Below, piece after piece: positions 30,007-40,355 of a stretch of 64,000 nucleotides of DNA. Where the stretch lies: NCBI RefSeq assembly GCF_016735515.1, contig NZ_JAERQZ010000001.1, positions 1,550,001 to 1,614,000 on the forward strand. Direction: 5' to 3'. The first letter of the stretch is position 1, and every line of letters starts with the position of its first letter. This DNA is from Piscinibacter sp. HJYY11. Its GTDB lineage: Bacteria > Pseudomonadota > Gammaproteobacteria > Burkholderiales > Burkholderiaceae_C. The notes beneath the pieces were generated by a model that did not search any database, had not been told where the DNA came from, and saw only the letters and a program-made list of their open reading frames with translations. The position numbers and the translations under genes are program-made.

Positions 30007-30978
30007 TCAGGCGCGACGCTTCCCCCGCCCCCCGGCGCGGCCCTCGCGCACCTCGCGCAGCGCTCTGGCGAATTCCTGCACCACCGGAATCTGCTCCACC
30101 GCGCCGCGGCGCGTGAAGAGCCCGAGCGGTGGCAACGGCACCGCCGGCGCCACCGGCATCAGCACCACGCCGCCCCGCGCCACTTCGTCGCGTGCGTGCT
30201 CGAAGCGCACCGCGCCGAGCAGGCCCGGGTCGAGCCGCAGCACTGCGCCGACCGTCACCGACGACTGGGCCTCGATGACCGGCTCGGGCGGGTCGACGCC
30301 CTCGTTGAGAAAGGCGGTCATGAAGGCCTGCCGCACCAGCGTCTGCCGCGGCGGCGCCACCCAGTCGGCCCCATGCAGGTCGACCCAGCGCAGCCGGCGC
30401 CGCCGCGCCATCGGGTTGGCCGCGTCGGCGATGACGCAGAGCCGGTCTTCCACCAGCGCTTCCGACTGCAGGTGGCGCAGCAGGTCGCTCGTGAGCAGCT
30501 CGGTGGTGAGGGCACCGAACACGCAGTCGAGCTCGCCGTCGAGCAGGCGCTGGATGAGTTCGCTCACCCGCCCTTCGTGCAGCCGCACCGAGGCCCGGGG
30601 CATGCGCCGGCGCAGGGCCACCACCGCCGCAGGCACGGCCGCCGTGACCGAGAAGGTGCCCACGCGCAGCACGGCGCTCGCCCCGTTGCGCATCGCCTCG
30701 GCTTCTTGGTGTGCGTGCGAGAGCTCGCCCAGCACCACCCGCGCGCGGTGCACGGCGGCCGTGCCGACGGGGGTGCAGTGCACGCCCTGGCGGCTGCGCT
30801 CGAAGAGCGGCGCCCCCAGCGCCTCTTCGGCCTCGACCAGCATCTTGCTGATCGCCGGCTGGCTCAGGTGCAGGCGGGCCGCCGCGCCCCGCATGGTGCC
30901 GGTCTCGGCCAGCACCACCAGCAGTTCCAGGTGCCGCAGGCGAAGCCGCCGCACCAGGTAGTCGAAGCCCTTGCTCAT
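30007..30978 (-). CDS. LysR-family transcriptional regulator
   Basis: 323 residues. The N-terminal winged helix-turn-helix is at about 10-70 (LRHLELLVVLAETGTMRGAAARLHLSQPAISKMLVEAE, in pieces) and the rest is a periplasmic-binding-like effector domain. A terminal Lys/Arg/Gly-rich tail (GGRGKRRA) ends the protein. It is divergent from the CoA-transferase gene across 130 nt that holds two GTGATCAC palindromes, so it probably controls that operon and itself. It most resembles LysR members tied to aromatic or acid catabolism. The start at MSKGFDY is preferred over a codon nine positions upstream. Confidence 0.92.
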   Translation of the reverse strand: MSKGFDYLVRRLRLRHLELLVVLAETGTMRGAAARLHLSQPAISKMLVEAEEALGAPLFERSRQGVHCTPVGTAAVHRARVVLGELSHAHQEAEAMRNGASAVLRVGTFSVTAAVPAAVVALRRRMPRASVRLHEGRVSELIQRLLDGELDCVFGALTTELLTSDLLRHLQSEALVEDRLCVIADAANPMARRRRLRWVDLHGADWVAPPRQTLVRQAFMTAFLNEGVDPPEPVIEAQSSVTVGAVLRLDPGLLGAVRFEHARDEVARGGVVLMPVAPAVPLPPLGLFTRRGAVEQIPVVQEFARALREVREGRAGGRGKRRA

Positions 30979-30997
30979 CGGAACGGGTCGGTTTCGC

Positions 30998-31018
30998 GTG
31001 ATCACCCAGCGTGATCAC
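30998..31018. promoter_or_regulatory. Tandem GTGATCAC palindromes, candidate LysR operator
   Basis: Two identical 8-bp palindromes, GTGATCAC, at 30998-31005 and 31011-31018, 13 bp centre to centre, lie in the divergent promoter region between the LysR gene and the CoA-transferase gene. The spacing is a little over one helical turn. The LysR consensus T-N11-A can be drawn through them. Assignment to this regulator is inference. Confidence 0.5.
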
Positions 31019-31108
31019 GTCATCAGGATTATCGACTTTCGAGCAATCGCCGGATCCTCTATCGTGCACTCGCAGACATACACAAAAGAGAGACGGAGAC
31101 AAGCGCCC

Positions 31109-32314
31109 ATGACCGCGACCAGCGCATCGCATCACGCCGCCCGGCCGCTGGCCGGCATTCGCGTGGTCGACCTCGGCCAGTACATCGCCGGCCCCGGTGC
31201 CGCCATGACGCTGGCCGAGCTGGGCGCCGACGTCATCAAGGTCGAGCCGCTGGCGGGCGACCAGGCCCGGCACATCGGCCGTTATGGCGAATCGATGGTG
31301 CGTGCCTACAACCGCGGCAAGCGCTCGGTGGCCCTCGACCTCAAGCACGAAGCCGGCCGTGAAGCGGCGCTGCGGCTCATGTCGCGCGCCGACGTCGTGA
31401 TCCAGAACCTGCGCCCCGGCGTGGTCGACAAGCTCGGGCTCGGCCCGGGCGAGGTGCGCGCGCGGTTTCCGCGCATCGTGTACCTGAGCATCTCGGGCTT
31501 CGGCAGCCGCGGCCCCTCGTGCGAGCGCCCCGGCTACGACATCGCGGCGCAGGCCGAGAGCGGGCTGATGTCGGTCACCGGCGAACCCGACCGGCCGCCG
31601 CAGAAGGTGGGCGTGCCCATCATCGACGCGGCCGCCGCGCAGCTCGGCGCGCAGGCGGTGCTGGCCGCGCTGTACGGGCGCGAGAAAAGCGGCGTCGGCG
31701 CCACGCTCGAGACCTCGCTGCTCGAAGTGGCGCTGCACCTGCAGGCCACCACCTGGGCCGACTACCTGGGCGGTGCCCCCGAGCCGCAACGCATCGGCGA
31801 CGGCCAGCCGCACAACGCGCCCGCCGCCGAGGTGGTGCCCACGCGCGACGGCCACATCGTGCTCTCGGCCTATGCCGAAGAGCACTGGCAGCGCTTCTGC
31901 CGCGTGATGGGCCGCGAAGAGCTGGCACGCGACCCGCGCTTCGCCAGCAACGCGCAGCGCGTGGCCCACCGCGAGGCGCTGCGCGCCGTGCTGCGCGAGT
32001 GCCTGTCCCAGCGCAGCAGCGAGGAATGCGTGGCGCTGCTGTCGGGCCACCAGATCGTCGCCGGCGCCGTGCGCAGCTACGCCCAGGTGCTGCACAGCCC
32101 CGACCTCGCGGCCAGCGGCCTCGTGGTCGAAGCGACCGGAGCGCATGGCACCCCCTACCGCGCGCTCACGCTGCCCTATCGCATCGACGATGCCCCGCGG
32201 CCGTCGCCCCCTGCCGCACCGGCCTGCGGTGCCGACAGCGAAGCCGTGCTCGCCGAAGCCGGCTACCGCCCCGACGAGATCGCCTCGCTGCGCCGAGACG
32301 GCGTCGTCGCCTGA
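31109..32314 (+). CDS. Class III CoA-transferase (CaiB/BaiF/Frc family)
   Basis: 401 residues. The family start PLAGIRVVDLGQYIAGPGAAMTLAELGADVIKVEP (in pieces) and the KRSVALDLK, GVVDKLGLG and SISGFGSRGP segments are all present. The nucleophile Asp of the PGYDIAAQAESG motif is residue 144. It moves CoA between carboxylates through an aspartyl-CoA anhydride; donor and acceptor are not predictable. It leads a run with the DUF1254, Bug and carboxylesterase genes, which suggests breakdown of an imported organic acid or ester. Confidence 0.92.
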   Translation: MTATSASHHAARPLAGIRVVDLGQYIAGPGAAMTLAELGADVIKVEPLAGDQARHIGRYGESMVRAYNRGKRSVALDLKHEAGREAALRLMSRADVVIQNLRPGVVDKLGLGPGEVRARFPRIVYLSISGFGSRGPSCERPGYDIAAQAESGLMSVTGEPDRPPQKVGVPIIDAAAAQLGAQAVLAALYGREKSGVGATLETSLLEVALHLQATTWADYLGGAPEPQRIGDGQPHNAPAAEVVPTRDGHIVLSAYAEEHWQRFCRVMGREELARDPRFASNAQRVAHREALRAVLRECLSQRSSEECVALLSGHQIVAGAVRSYAQVLHSPDLAASGLVVEATGAHGTPYRALTLPYRIDDAPRPSPPAAPACGADSEAVLAEAGYRPDEIASLRRDGVVA

Positions 32315-32329
32315 AAGCTCAACATCACC

Positions 32330-33592
32330 ATGCCCATGACACCCGACCCCGACCTGCGCGATGCGCTCATCCGCACCCTGCCCCTCTTCGAGATGATGCG
32401 CATGCGTGCCGCCACGACGGCCCGCCGCCACCCCACGCTTGGCTTTGCCTCGCCCGAGCGCGGCTCCACGTTGCGCTGGGTCAACCAGTTCACGCACACG
32501 CACCGCAAGCTGGGGCCGGACGATCGCGAAGTGGTGAGCCCTAACAACGACACCGTCTACAGCAACGCCTGGCTCGACCTCTCGCAAGGCCCGGTGGTGA
32601 TCGACACGCCCGACATGGGCGAGCGCTACTGGACGCTCGGGCTGCTCGACGCCTGGACCAACCCCTTCGCCTACGTGGGCCGCCGCACCACCGGCAACCG
32701 GCGCCAGCGCACGCTGGTGCATGGCCCGTCGGGCCCGGGCCCGCTGCCGGAAGGCGGCGTGTCGCAGGTCATCGCCGCCCCGGGCGACGACGTGTGGCTG
32801 ATCGGCCGCGTGCTGGTGGACGACAGCCCCGCCGACCTCGACACCGTGCGCGCCCTGCAGGCCGAGTTCAGCATGTCGCGCCCGGACGGCCAAGACGCCG
32901 CGATGCGCGTCGACACCGCCCTCGACGGGCGGGCGCTCGACACGCCGGATGCAGGCCTCTACCTCTCGACGGTCGAGGCGGCACTGCGGCGCAACCCGGC
33001 TGCGGCCGACGAGTCCTTCGCCTGGCCGCTGCCGCACGACGCCGTGGCGGCGCTGCTGCCGCAGGTGTTCGAAGAATTGCGCCAGCAGCAGCAGCCGCAC
33101 GAACTCGGCGGCGGCTGGGCGCTGCCGGTGGCGGTGCGCACGCATTGGGGCGAGGACGTGCTCACCCGTGCCCGCGTGGCGCGCAACCTGATCGGCGCAC
33201 TTGGCATCGAAGAAGCCATGTACCCGACCGCCGAGGTCGATGCCGAAGGCCGCCCGCTCGACGGCGCGCACACCTACGAGCTGCGTTTCCCGCCCGGTGC
33301 CGGGCCGCACGTCGGCGCCTTCTGGTCGCTCACGATGTACCGTCGCAGCGACTGCCTTTTCGTCGCCAATCCCATCGGGCGGTATTCCATCGGCGACCGC
33401 ACGCCCGGGCTGCGGCGCGAGGGCGACGGCAGCCTCGCGATCCGGGTGTCGGCACGCGACCCGGGGCCTGGCCACAACTGGCTGCCGGCGCCCTACGGCG
33501 AAGCCTTCTACGTCGTGCTGCGCCTCTACCAGCCGGCCGCCGAGCACCTGGAGTTCCGCTACGACTACCCGCCGATGCGCCGGCTCGCCTGA
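32330..33592 (+). CDS. DUF1254/DUF1214 domain protein
   Basis: 420 residues without a signal peptide. The DUF1254 part (about 35-150) has the family core VSPNNDTVYSNAWLDLSQGPVVIDTPDMGERYWTLGLLDAWTNPF (in pieces). The DUF1214 part (about 290-410) has FWSLTMYRRSDCLFVANPIGRYSIGDRTPGL and GHNWLPAPYGEAFYVVLRLY (in pieces). These paired domains are widespread and of unproven enzymatic function; many are exported, whereas this copy seems cytoplasmic. It starts 15 nt after the CoA-transferase stop. Confidence 0.9.
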   Translation: MPMTPDPDLRDALIRTLPLFEMMRMRAATTARRHPTLGFASPERGSTLRWVNQFTHTHRKLGPDDREVVSPNNDTVYSNAWLDLSQGPVVIDTPDMGERYWTLGLLDAWTNPFAYVGRRTTGNRRQRTLVHGPSGPGPLPEGGVSQVIAAPGDDVWLIGRVLVDDSPADLDTVRALQAEFSMSRPDGQDAAMRVDTALDGRALDTPDAGLYLSTVEAALRRNPAAADESFAWPLPHDAVAALLPQVFEELRQQQQPHELGGGWALPVAVRTHWGEDVLTRARVARNLIGALGIEEAMYPTAEVDAEGRPLDGAHTYELRFPPGAGPHVGAFWSLTMYRRSDCLFVANPIGRYSIGDRTPGLRREGDGSLAIRVSARDPGPGHNWLPAPYGEAFYVVLRLYQPAAEHLEFRYDYPPMRRLA

Positions 33593-33639
33593 GGCGGGCG
33601 CCTTGATCCGTTCACGACAGACCCACAACAGGAGACACC

Positions 33640-34617
33640 ATGCCGATCACCCGACGCACCCTGATGGGCAGCAGCCTCGCCGCCCTCGGCGTGGCCCGAG
33701 CCGGGGCCACGCACGCGCAGGCCTGGCCGAGCCGGTCGATCAATCTCGTGGCGCCCTACGGCGCGGGCGGCTCGAACGACATCCTCACGCGCCTGCTCGC
33801 CGACGCGCTCGCGGCGCGCCTCGGGCAGACGTTCACCGTGGAGAACAAGGCCGGCGCCGGAACGCGCATCGCCAACGAGTACGTGGCGCGCGCCGCGCCC
33901 GACGGCTACACCGTGCTGCACGCCGCCGCGCCCATCGCCATCGGCGAGGCGCTCTACCCCAAGCTGCCCTACGACGCACACAAGAGCTTCGAGGCGGTGG
34001 TGAGCACGGCGATCGCGCCGCTCTTCCTGATCGTGAACGCGAGCGCACCGTACAAGACGGTGGCCGAGTTCATCGAGTACGGAAAGTCCAACCCCAAGGG
34101 TCTGACCTTCGGCTCGCCGGGCAACGGCTCGGCGCCGCACCTCACCGCCGAACTGCTGATGCGCGCGGCCGGCACGAAGGGCGTGGTGGCCCAGTTCCGC
34201 GGGGATGCGCAGGCCTACACCGACCTGCTCGCCGGTCGGCTCGACGCCACGCTCACCGCCATCTCGACGGCGGTGCCGCATGTGCAGGCCGGCAAGCTGC
34301 GCGTATTGGCGGTGGCGAACGAAGAACGCGCGCCGCTCTACCCGCAGGCACCGACGCTGCGCGAGTCGGGCCTGCCGAGCGTGGTGGGCTACGGCTGGTA
34401 CGGCCTGATGGTTCCGGCCGGCACCCCGGCGGCCATCGTGCAGCGGCTCAACGCCGAGACGAACGCCGTGCTCGCCGACGCCGAGATCCGCAAGAAGGCC
34501 GAAGCCGTCGGCCTGCAGCCGCGCGGCGGAACGCCCGCCGCCTTTGCCGCGTTCATCCAGAGCGAGACACGCAAGTGGGCGCAGGTGATCAAGGCCGCCA
34601 ACATCACTCCCGAATGA
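33640..34617 (+). CDS. Bug-family (TctC) solute-binding receptor
   Basis: 325 residues. A twin-arginine-like signal ([14 protein letters not shown]...THAQ) is followed by the Bug fold: [47 protein letters not shown] (in pieces), the ligand loops around [11 protein letters not shown] and [12 protein letters not shown]. Bug receptors bind organic acids or amides in the periplasm. No TctA/TctB membrane genes are adjacent, which is usual for orphan Bug genes of Burkholderiales. The next gene overlaps its stop (ATGA). Confidence 0.95.
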   Translation: MPITRRTLMGSSLAALGVARAGATHAQAWPSRSINLVAPYGAGGSNDILTRLLADALAARLGQTFTVENKAGAGTRIANEYVARAAPDGYTVLHAAAPIAIGEALYPKLPYDAHKSFEAVVSTAIAPLFLIVNASAPYKTVAEFIEYGKSNPKGLTFGSPGNGSAPHLTAELLMRAAGTKGVVAQFRGDAQAYTDLLAGRLDATLTAISTAVPHVQAGKLRVLAVANEERAPLYPQAPTLRESGLPSVVGYGWYGLMVPAGTPAAIVQRLNAETNAVLADAEIRKKAEAVGLQPRGGTPAAFAAFIQSETRKWAQVIKAANITPE

Positions 34618-36383
34618 ACACGGCCACCTTCCTGACAGCAGCCCTGCGCTGCACGAGCGGCCTGCTCGCCACGGTGGTGATCGCCGGCTGCGCAGGCGTC
34701 ATGCCGGGTGCACCGGCCATGCAACGCCAAACCGAGTGGGGGCCGGTGGTCGGCGTCGACGACTCGGCCGTGAGCGGCAGCTGGCACTGGAAGGGCGTGC
34801 CGTACGCCCAGGCGCCGACGGGCAAGTTGCGCTGGCGCTCGCCCCAGTCGCCCGAGCGATGGACCGCGCCGCGCGATGCCACCCGCTTCGCCCCGGCCTG
34901 CGCGCAAACCGGCCGCCTCTACGGGCCGGGCCTGAACAACCGCTACGACGAGACCATCGGCAGCACGCTCGGCCAGACGGTGGGCTCGGAAGACTGCCTC
35001 TACCTCAACATCTGGACACCCGCCTCGCGGCCCGCGACACCACGCCCGGTGATCGTGTTCGTGCACGGCGGCAGCAACATCACCGGCTACACCGCCGATC
35101 CCATCTACGACGGCGCCGCCCTCGCCCGTGCACAGGACGTGGTGGTGGTGTCGGTGAACTACCGGCTCGGCGTCTTCGGCTTCCTCGACCTCGCCGCGCT
35201 CAAGACCGGAGACCGGGCGGAAGACTCGGGCAACTTCGCGCTGCTCGACATCGTCAAGGCGCTGGAATTCGTGGCCACGAACATCGGGGCGTTCGGGGGC
35301 GACGCATCGCGGGTCACGCTGATGGGCCAGTCGGCCGGCGCGGTGAACGTGTATGCGCTGCTGTCCTCGCCCATGCTGGCCGAGCGCGCCACGCCCCTGT
35401 TCCACCGCGTGCTCGCATTGAGCGGCGGCATCTCGACGGCCGCCACGCTGCCGCGCGGCGCCATCCCCGGCGTGCTGCCACGCGCCGTGTGGGCCACACG
35501 CGGCGAGGCGCTGATGGCCGAATCGATGGTGGCCGCAGGCCTGGCCGCCGACGAAGCGGCCGCCCGCAAGCTGGCCGCCGAACGCGGCACCGCCGACATG
35601 GCCGCCTGGCTGCGCGAACGCTCCGCGGATGCGCTGCTGGGCGTGGTGCGCACGCGGCTCGCCGCGCGTGGCATGGCGGCGTCGAACCCGATTGCCGACG
35701 GCTGGGTGCTCGCGCCCGACCCGATCGCCGCGATCCGCGCCGGCCGCTACGTGCAGGTGCCCGTGCTCGCGGGCCACACACGCGACGAGACCAAGCTCTT
35801 CCCGCAGCTCTTCGCGCTGCGCCCCGACCTGGGCGGCACCAGCGGGCGCCTGCTCGACGATGCGGCGGTGTTCAAGCTGGCCTTCCGCTACGACGCCGAG
35901 GCGCCGCCGCAGACGAGCCTGGCGCAGTGGATCCCGCAGGCCTACCTGCCCGCGGCCACCCCCGGCACCGGCTACGACGCACGGGCCCGCGAGCTCGACC
36001 GGCTGTGGTTCAGCGCGATCCGCAACGACGTGCTCGACGCCGTGCGCTCGCACCAGCCGCAGGTCTGGAACTACGAGTTCGAGTGGGACGAACTGCCAGC
36101 GCCCTTCGACACGATCTTCGGCGCCGCGCACACCTTCGACCTGCCCTTCGTCTTCGGCAACTTCGGGCCCTCGCTCTACTCGCGCATCGCATTCACGCGG
36201 CACAACGAGCCCGGCCGCATCACCCTGTCACGGGCCATGCAGCAGCGGCTGGGCGCGTTCGTGCACCGGGGCGACCCCAACGCGGGCCAGGCCGGGCCAC
36301 CGTGGCCCGCGTGGCCGGGCAGCCTGGTGTTCGACGCCGATGCACAGGCCGCGCAGGTCGTGCCGAGAACCGCCGCGCGCTAG
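34614..36383 (+). CDS. Type-B carboxylesterase, lipoprotein
   Basis: 589 residues. The lipobox VIAGC puts the acylated residue at Cys26. Family features are [28 protein letters not shown], the oxyanion loop FVHGGSN, nucleophile Ser240 in GQSAGA (Gln instead of the usual Glu before Ser), probable acid Glu392 (TRDETKLF) and His506 (AAHTFDL). It overlaps the Bug gene by four bases, so it closes the CoA-transferase/DUF1254/Bug operon and could release the acid that the receptor captures. It is distinct from the other carboxylesterase at 25.7 kb. Confidence 0.92.
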   Translation: MNTATFLTAALRCTSGLLATVVIAGCAGVMPGAPAMQRQTEWGPVVGVDDSAVSGSWHWKGVPYAQAPTGKLRWRSPQSPERWTAPRDATRFAPACAQTGRLYGPGLNNRYDETIGSTLGQTVGSEDCLYLNIWTPASRPATPRPVIVFVHGGSNITGYTADPIYDGAALARAQDVVVVSVNYRLGVFGFLDLAALKTGDRAEDSGNFALLDIVKALEFVATNIGAFGGDASRVTLMGQSAGAVNVYALLSSPMLAERATPLFHRVLALSGGISTAATLPRGAIPGVLPRAVWATRGEALMAESMVAAGLAADEAAARKLAAERGTADMAAWLRERSADALLGVVRTRLAARGMAASNPIADGWVLAPDPIAAIRAGRYVQVPVLAGHTRDETKLFPQLFALRPDLGGTSGRLLDDAAVFKLAFRYDAEAPPQTSLAQWIPQAYLPAATPGTGYDARARELDRLWFSAIRNDVLDAVRSHQPQVWNYEFEWDELPAPFDTIFGAAHTFDLPFVFGNFGPSLYSRIAFTRHNEPGRITLSRAMQQRLGAFVHRGDPNAGQAGPPWPAWPGSLVFDADAQAAQVVPRTAAR

Positions 36384-36430
36384 CGGAACGGGCGTCCCTA
36401 GAATGGCGCCTTTTTCCGCAAGGCCACGCC

Positions 36431-36742
36431 ATGACCGACAAGATCAACGCCACCGTCACCACCCGCGCCAACGTCTACTTCGACGGCAAGTGCGTCTCGC
36501 ACAGCATCGAGTTGCCCGACGGCACCAAGAAGAGCGTGGGCGTGATCCTGCCCTCGTCCCTGCGCTTCAGCACCGGCGAGCCGGAAGTGATGGAGCTGGT
36601 GGAAGGCGTGTGCCGCGTGAAGTACGCCGGCAGCGACAGCTGGCTGCCGTATTCGGCAGGGCAGTCGTTCAAGGTGCCGGGCAAGTCGCACTTCGACATC
36701 GAAGTGACGCAGACCTTGCACTACATCTGCCACTTCGGCTGA
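36431..36742 (+). CDS. ppnP: Pyrimidine/purine nucleoside phosphorylase
   Basis: 103-residue small cupin of the PpnP (YaiE/DUF1255) family, which phosphorolyses nucleosides to the base plus ribose 1-phosphate. Conserved blocks are [28 protein letters not shown] (in pieces, about 14-41), [14 protein letters not shown] (about 46-59), [14 protein letters not shown] (about 79-92) and a final YICHFG. Full length for the family. It is convergent with lspA. Confidence 0.95.
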   Translation: MTDKINATVTTRANVYFDGKCVSHSIELPDGTKKSVGVILPSSLRFSTGEPEVMELVEGVCRVKYAGSDSWLPYSAGQSFKVPGKSHFDIEVTQTLHYICHFG

Positions 36743-36748
36743 TCTGAC

Positions 36749-37237
36749 TCAGCGGCCTCGGCGGACTCGCAGCAGTTCGTCGAGGATCAGCAATGCCGCA
36801 CCCGCCGTGATGGCGCTGTCGGCGACATTGAACGACGGGAAGTAATACGTCGCACCCCAGTGCACCTGGATGAAGTCGACCACGTAGCCGTGCAGCATGC
36901 GGTCGATCACGTTGCCCAGTGCGCCCCCGAGGATGAGCGACAGCGCCCAGGCAAACATCTTCTGGCCGCCGTGCGAGCGCAGCATCCAGACGATGAAGAT
37001 CGCGGCCGCAAAGCCGAGCCCGATGAAGAACCAGCGCTGCCAGCCCGAGGCACTGGCCAGGAACGAGAACGCCGCGCCGGTGTTGTGCGCCCGCACGATG
37101 TTGAAGAACGAGGTGATGTAGGTGCTGTCGCCGTACTGGTAGTGCTGCAGGATCAGCGTCTTGGTGATCTGGTCGAGCACGATCACCACGGCGGCGATCG
37201 CGAGCCACGGCAGCAGCTTGGCCTTCTGGGTTGCCAT
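36749..37237 (-). CDS. lspA: Lipoprotein signal peptidase (signal peptidase II)
   Basis: 162-residue inner-membrane aspartyl protease that cleaves prolipoproteins after lipid attachment. Four membrane helices are visible, plus the family motifs NTGAAFSF (about 52-59), [10 protein letters not shown] (about 104-113), the catalytic Asp121 (VVDF) and catalytic Asp140 (FNVADSA). It begins 3 nt after the ileS stop, the usual ileS-lspA operon. It serves the many lipoproteins encoded in this window. Confidence 0.97.
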   Translation of the reverse strand: MATQKAKLLPWLAIAAVVIVLDQITKTLILQHYQYGDSTYITSFFNIVRAHNTGAAFSFLASASGWQRWFFIGLGFAAAIFIVWMLRSHGGQKMFAWALSLILGGALGNVIDRMLHGYVVDFIQVHWGATYYFPSFNVADSAITAGAALLILDELLRVRRGR

Positions 37238-37239
37238 CG

Positions 37240-40098
37240 TCAGGCCACCTTGCGGGGTTCGCCCGCGCCGAAGAGGTTGCTCGTGCAGCGGCCGCAGATC
37301 GTGGGGTGGGCAGGGTCATGGCCCACGTCGTCGCGGTAGTGCCAGCAGCGCTCGCACTTGGGCGCCGTCGACGGTGTGACCTTGACCGACAGGCCCGCGC
37401 CTTCGAGCAGGCGTGCCACCGAGGTGATGGTCACGAACTTCAGGTCGTCGCCGAGCGAGGCCAGCAGCGCGTGGTCATCGGCCGCAGCCGTGATGTCGAG
37501 TTCGGCCTGCAGCGACGAGCCCAGCTTGCCTTCGGTGCGCACGGCTTCGATTTCCTTGTTGGCGAGGTCGCGCACTTCGTGGATGCGATTCCACTTCGCG
37601 ACCAGCGCCTCATCGGCCCAGGCCGAGACGTCGCTGTAGACCTCGGTGAAGATCGACGGCGACTGGCCGGGCGCAAACACCTTCCACGCCTCTTCGGCGG
37701 TGAAGCTCAGAAAGGGCGCCATCCAGCGCAGCATCGCGTGCGTGATGTGCCAGAGCGCCGTCTGCGCGCTGCGGCGGGCATGCGACTTCGGCGCCGTCGT
37801 GTAGAGCCGGTCCTTCAGCACATCGAGATAGAACGCGCCCAGGTCCTCGCTGCAGTAGACCTGCAGCTTGGCGACCACCGGGTGGAATTCGTAGACCTCG
37901 TAGTGCGCCAGCACCTCCTGCTGGAAGGCTGATGCGCGGGCGAGCGCGTAGCGGTCGATCTCCAGCATCTCGGCCAGCGGCACGGCATCCTTCTTCGGAT
38001 CGAAGTCGCTCGTGTTGGCGAGCAGGAAGCGCAACGTGTTGCGGATGCGGCGGTACGCATCGACCACCCGCGCGAGGATCTTGTCGTCGCCGGCGATGTC
38101 GCCCGAGTAGTCGGAGGCGGCCACCCACAGGCGGATGATCTCGGCGCCGAGCTTGCTGCTCACCTCCTGCGGCTCGATGCCGTTCTTGAGGCTCTTGCTC
38201 ATCTTGCGGCCCTGGCTGTCGACCGTGAAGCCGTGGGTCAAGAGGCCGCGGTACGGCGCCCGCCCTTCGAGCGCGCAGGCGATGAGCAACGACGAGTGGA
38301 ACCAGCCGCGGTGCTGGTCGTGGCCTTCGAGGTAGAGGTCGGCCTCGGGGCCGGTCTCGTGGCGACCGCCTTCATGGCTGCCGCGCAGCACGTGGAAGAA
38401 GGTCGAGCCGGAGTCGAACCACACGTCGAGGATGTCGTTGCTCTTGGTGTAGTTCGCCGCCGAATGTTCACCATCAGCGCCCAGCCATTCCGCCGGGTCC
38501 AGCTTGGACCAGGCCTCGATGCCGCCCTTCTCGACGATGGCCGCCGCGCGGTCCATGAACTCGAGGGTGTCGGGGTGCAGTTCACCGGTGTCCTTGTGCA
38601 GGAAGAAGGGCAGCGGCACGCCCCAGCTGCGCTGGCGGCTGATGCACCAGTCGGGCCGGTTGGCGATCATGTCGCGCAGGCGGGCCCGGCCGTTCTCCGG
38701 GTAGAAGCCGGTCTGGTCGATCGCTTCGAGCGCGGTCTGGCGCAGGGTCTTGGGTGCCTTGTCTTTCGTGAACACGCCCTCGCCTTCGTCCATGCGCACG
38801 AACCACTGGGCCGCGGCGCGGTAGATCACCGGCGTCTTGTGGCGCCAGCAGTGCGGGTAGCTGTGCACGAGGTTCGACGACGCGAGCAGGCGGCCGGCGT
38901 CGCGCAGCGCATCGGCCACCAGCGGCGCCGCCTTCCAGATGTGCTGACCGCCGAAAAGCGGCAGCGCGGCGTCGTACACGCCATTGCCCTGCACCGGGTT
39001 CAGGATGTCGTCGACCGCCAGGCCGTGTGCGCGGCAGGAGTTGAAGTCGTCCACGCCATAGGCGGGCGACGAGTGCACGATGCCCGTGCCGTCGGCGTCG
39101 GTGGCGTATTCGGCGGCGTAGACGGGCGAGAGCCGGTCGTAGCCTGGGTGCACATGGGCAAGCGGGTGGCGGAAGTTCAGGCCTTCCAGTGCCGCGCCCT
39201 TGGCAGTGGCGATCACCTGGCCCGTCAGGCCGTAGCGCTCCAGGCACTTGTCGACCAGCGCGGTCGCCAGCACCAGCAGCCGCTCGCCGGTGTCGACCAG
39301 CGCGTAGTCGATCGTGGGGCCGACGTTGAGCGCCTGGTTGGCGGGGATCGTCCAGGCGGTGGTGGTCCAGATGACGGCGAAGGCGTCTTTCGGGAGCGAC
39401 GCCAGGCCGAATGCGGCGGCGAGCTTCTGCGGCTCGGCCGCGAGGAAGGCGACGTCGACCGTCTGCGATTTCTTGTCGGCGTACTCGATCTCGAACTCGG
39501 CCAGCGACGAGCCGCAGTCGAAGCACCAGTAGACCGGCTTCAGCCCGCGGTAGACGAAGCCCCGCTCCATCACCCGCTTCAGCGCGCGGATCTCGCCCGC
39601 CTCGTTGCCGAAGTCCATCGTGCGGTACGGGTGCTCCCAGTCGCCCAGCACGCCCAGGCGCTTGAAGTCGACCATCTGCTGCGCGATCTGCTCGGTGGCA
39701 TAGGCGCGGCTCTTGGCCTGCACCTCATCGCGCGGCAGGCCACGGCCGAAGGTCTTCTCGATCTGGTTCTCGATCGGCAGGCCGTGGCAGTCCCAGCCGG
39801 GCACGTAGAGCGCGTCGAAGCCCTTGAGCTGGCGCGCCTTGGTGATCATGTCCTTCAGGATCTTGTTGACGGCGTGGCCCATGTGCAGCTGGCCGTTCGC
39901 ATACGGCGGGCCGTCGTGCAGCACGAACTTCGGCGCGCCGTGGCGTGCCTCGCGCAGGCGCTTGTAGATGCCCTGCTGCTCCCATTCCTTGACCCAGCCC
40001 GGCTCGCGCTTGGGCAGGTCGCCGCGCATGGGGAACGGGGTGTCGGGCAGGTTGAGGGTGCTGCGGTAGTCGGGAGCGGCTTTCGATTCGGTGGTCAT
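37240..40098 (-). CDS. ileS: Isoleucyl-tRNA synthetase
   Basis: 952 residues, full-length bacterial IleRS. The HIGH-type motif HMGH is at about residue 66 ([18 protein letters not shown]). The editing domain is at about 190-390, KMSKS at about 630 ([10 protein letters not shown]), and the C-terminal zinc knuckle [10 protein letters not shown]...CGRC is near 910-940. It charges tRNA-Ile and edits valine. The start is set at the ATG at 40098 ([12 protein letters not shown]); a longer frame adds nine residues. ribF, which normally precedes it, is 7.5 kb away here. Confidence 0.98.
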   Translation of the reverse strand: MTTESKAAPDYRSTLNLPDTPFPMRGDLPKREPGWVKEWEQQGIYKRLREARHGAPKFVLHDGPPYANGQLHMGHAVNKILKDMITKARQLKGFDALYVPGWDCHGLPIENQIEKTFGRGLPRDEVQAKSRAYATEQIAQQMVDFKRLGVLGDWEHPYRTMDFGNEAGEIRALKRVMERGFVYRGLKPVYWCFDCGSSLAEFEIEYADKKSQTVDVAFLAAEPQKLAAAFGLASLPKDAFAVIWTTTAWTIPANQALNVGPTIDYALVDTGERLLVLATALVDKCLERYGLTGQVIATAKGAALEGLNFRHPLAHVHPGYDRLSPVYAAEYATDADGTGIVHSSPAYGVDDFNSCRAHGLAVDDILNPVQGNGVYDAALPLFGGQHIWKAAPLVADALRDAGRLLASSNLVHSYPHCWRHKTPVIYRAAAQWFVRMDEGEGVFTKDKAPKTLRQTALEAIDQTGFYPENGRARLRDMIANRPDWCISRQRSWGVPLPFFLHKDTGELHPDTLEFMDRAAAIVEKGGIEAWSKLDPAEWLGADGEHSAANYTKSNDILDVWFDSGSTFFHVLRGSHEGGRHETGPEADLYLEGHDQHRGWFHSSLLIACALEGRAPYRGLLTHGFTVDSQGRKMSKSLKNGIEPQEVSSKLGAEIIRLWVAASDYSGDIAGDDKILARVVDAYRRIRNTLRFLLANTSDFDPKKDAVPLAEMLEIDRYALARASAFQQEVLAHYEVYEFHPVVAKLQVYCSEDLGAFYLDVLKDRLYTTAPKSHARRSAQTALWHITHAMLRWMAPFLSFTAEEAWKVFAPGQSPSIFTEVYSDVSAWADEALVAKWNRIHEVRDLANKEIEAVRTEGKLGSSLQAELDITAAADDHALLASLGDDLKFVTITSVARLLEGAGLSVKVTPSTAPKCERCWHYRDDVGHDPAHPTICGRCTSNLFGAGEPRKVA

Positions 40099-40355
40099 GT
40101 CGGCGTGGGGCGGGGATGGCGGCACCGTCTGGGGCGCAGCGCCCGCCTGGGGAAAGCAAGGGGAGTGGCCAGCGCAAACAGCAGCGGGCCGCGCAAGCGG
40201 CGGTCAGGCGCGCCGAATTCGATCGCGCGTGGTCTGCCGGCGCGTGCGGGCATGCCCCTGCGCAAGGCGCATCAAAGGCATGAGTCGGGCGCTGGGAGAG
40301 ACCATCCCCGGATTCTAAAGCCCCATCCCCCGAGGGCCGCCCGGCCCGCCGAGGC

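Noticed and set aside
29762-33628. A very long open frame (over 1200 codons) on the minus strand covering the LysR, CoA-transferase and DUF1254 genes
   Set aside because: It runs antisense to or out of frame with well-supported genes, is dominated by Arg/Ala/Gly/His typical of GC-rich shadow frames, and shows no domain motif.
33640-34617. Missing TctA/TctB permease genes beside the Bug receptor taken as a deletion
   Set aside because: Orphan Bug receptor genes are the rule in Burkholderiales and need not indicate loss.
34614-36383. Loss of function of the second carboxylesterase because of GQSAGA instead of GESAGG
   Set aside because: Residues before and after the nucleophile vary naturally in this family, and Ser240, Glu392 and His506 are all in place.
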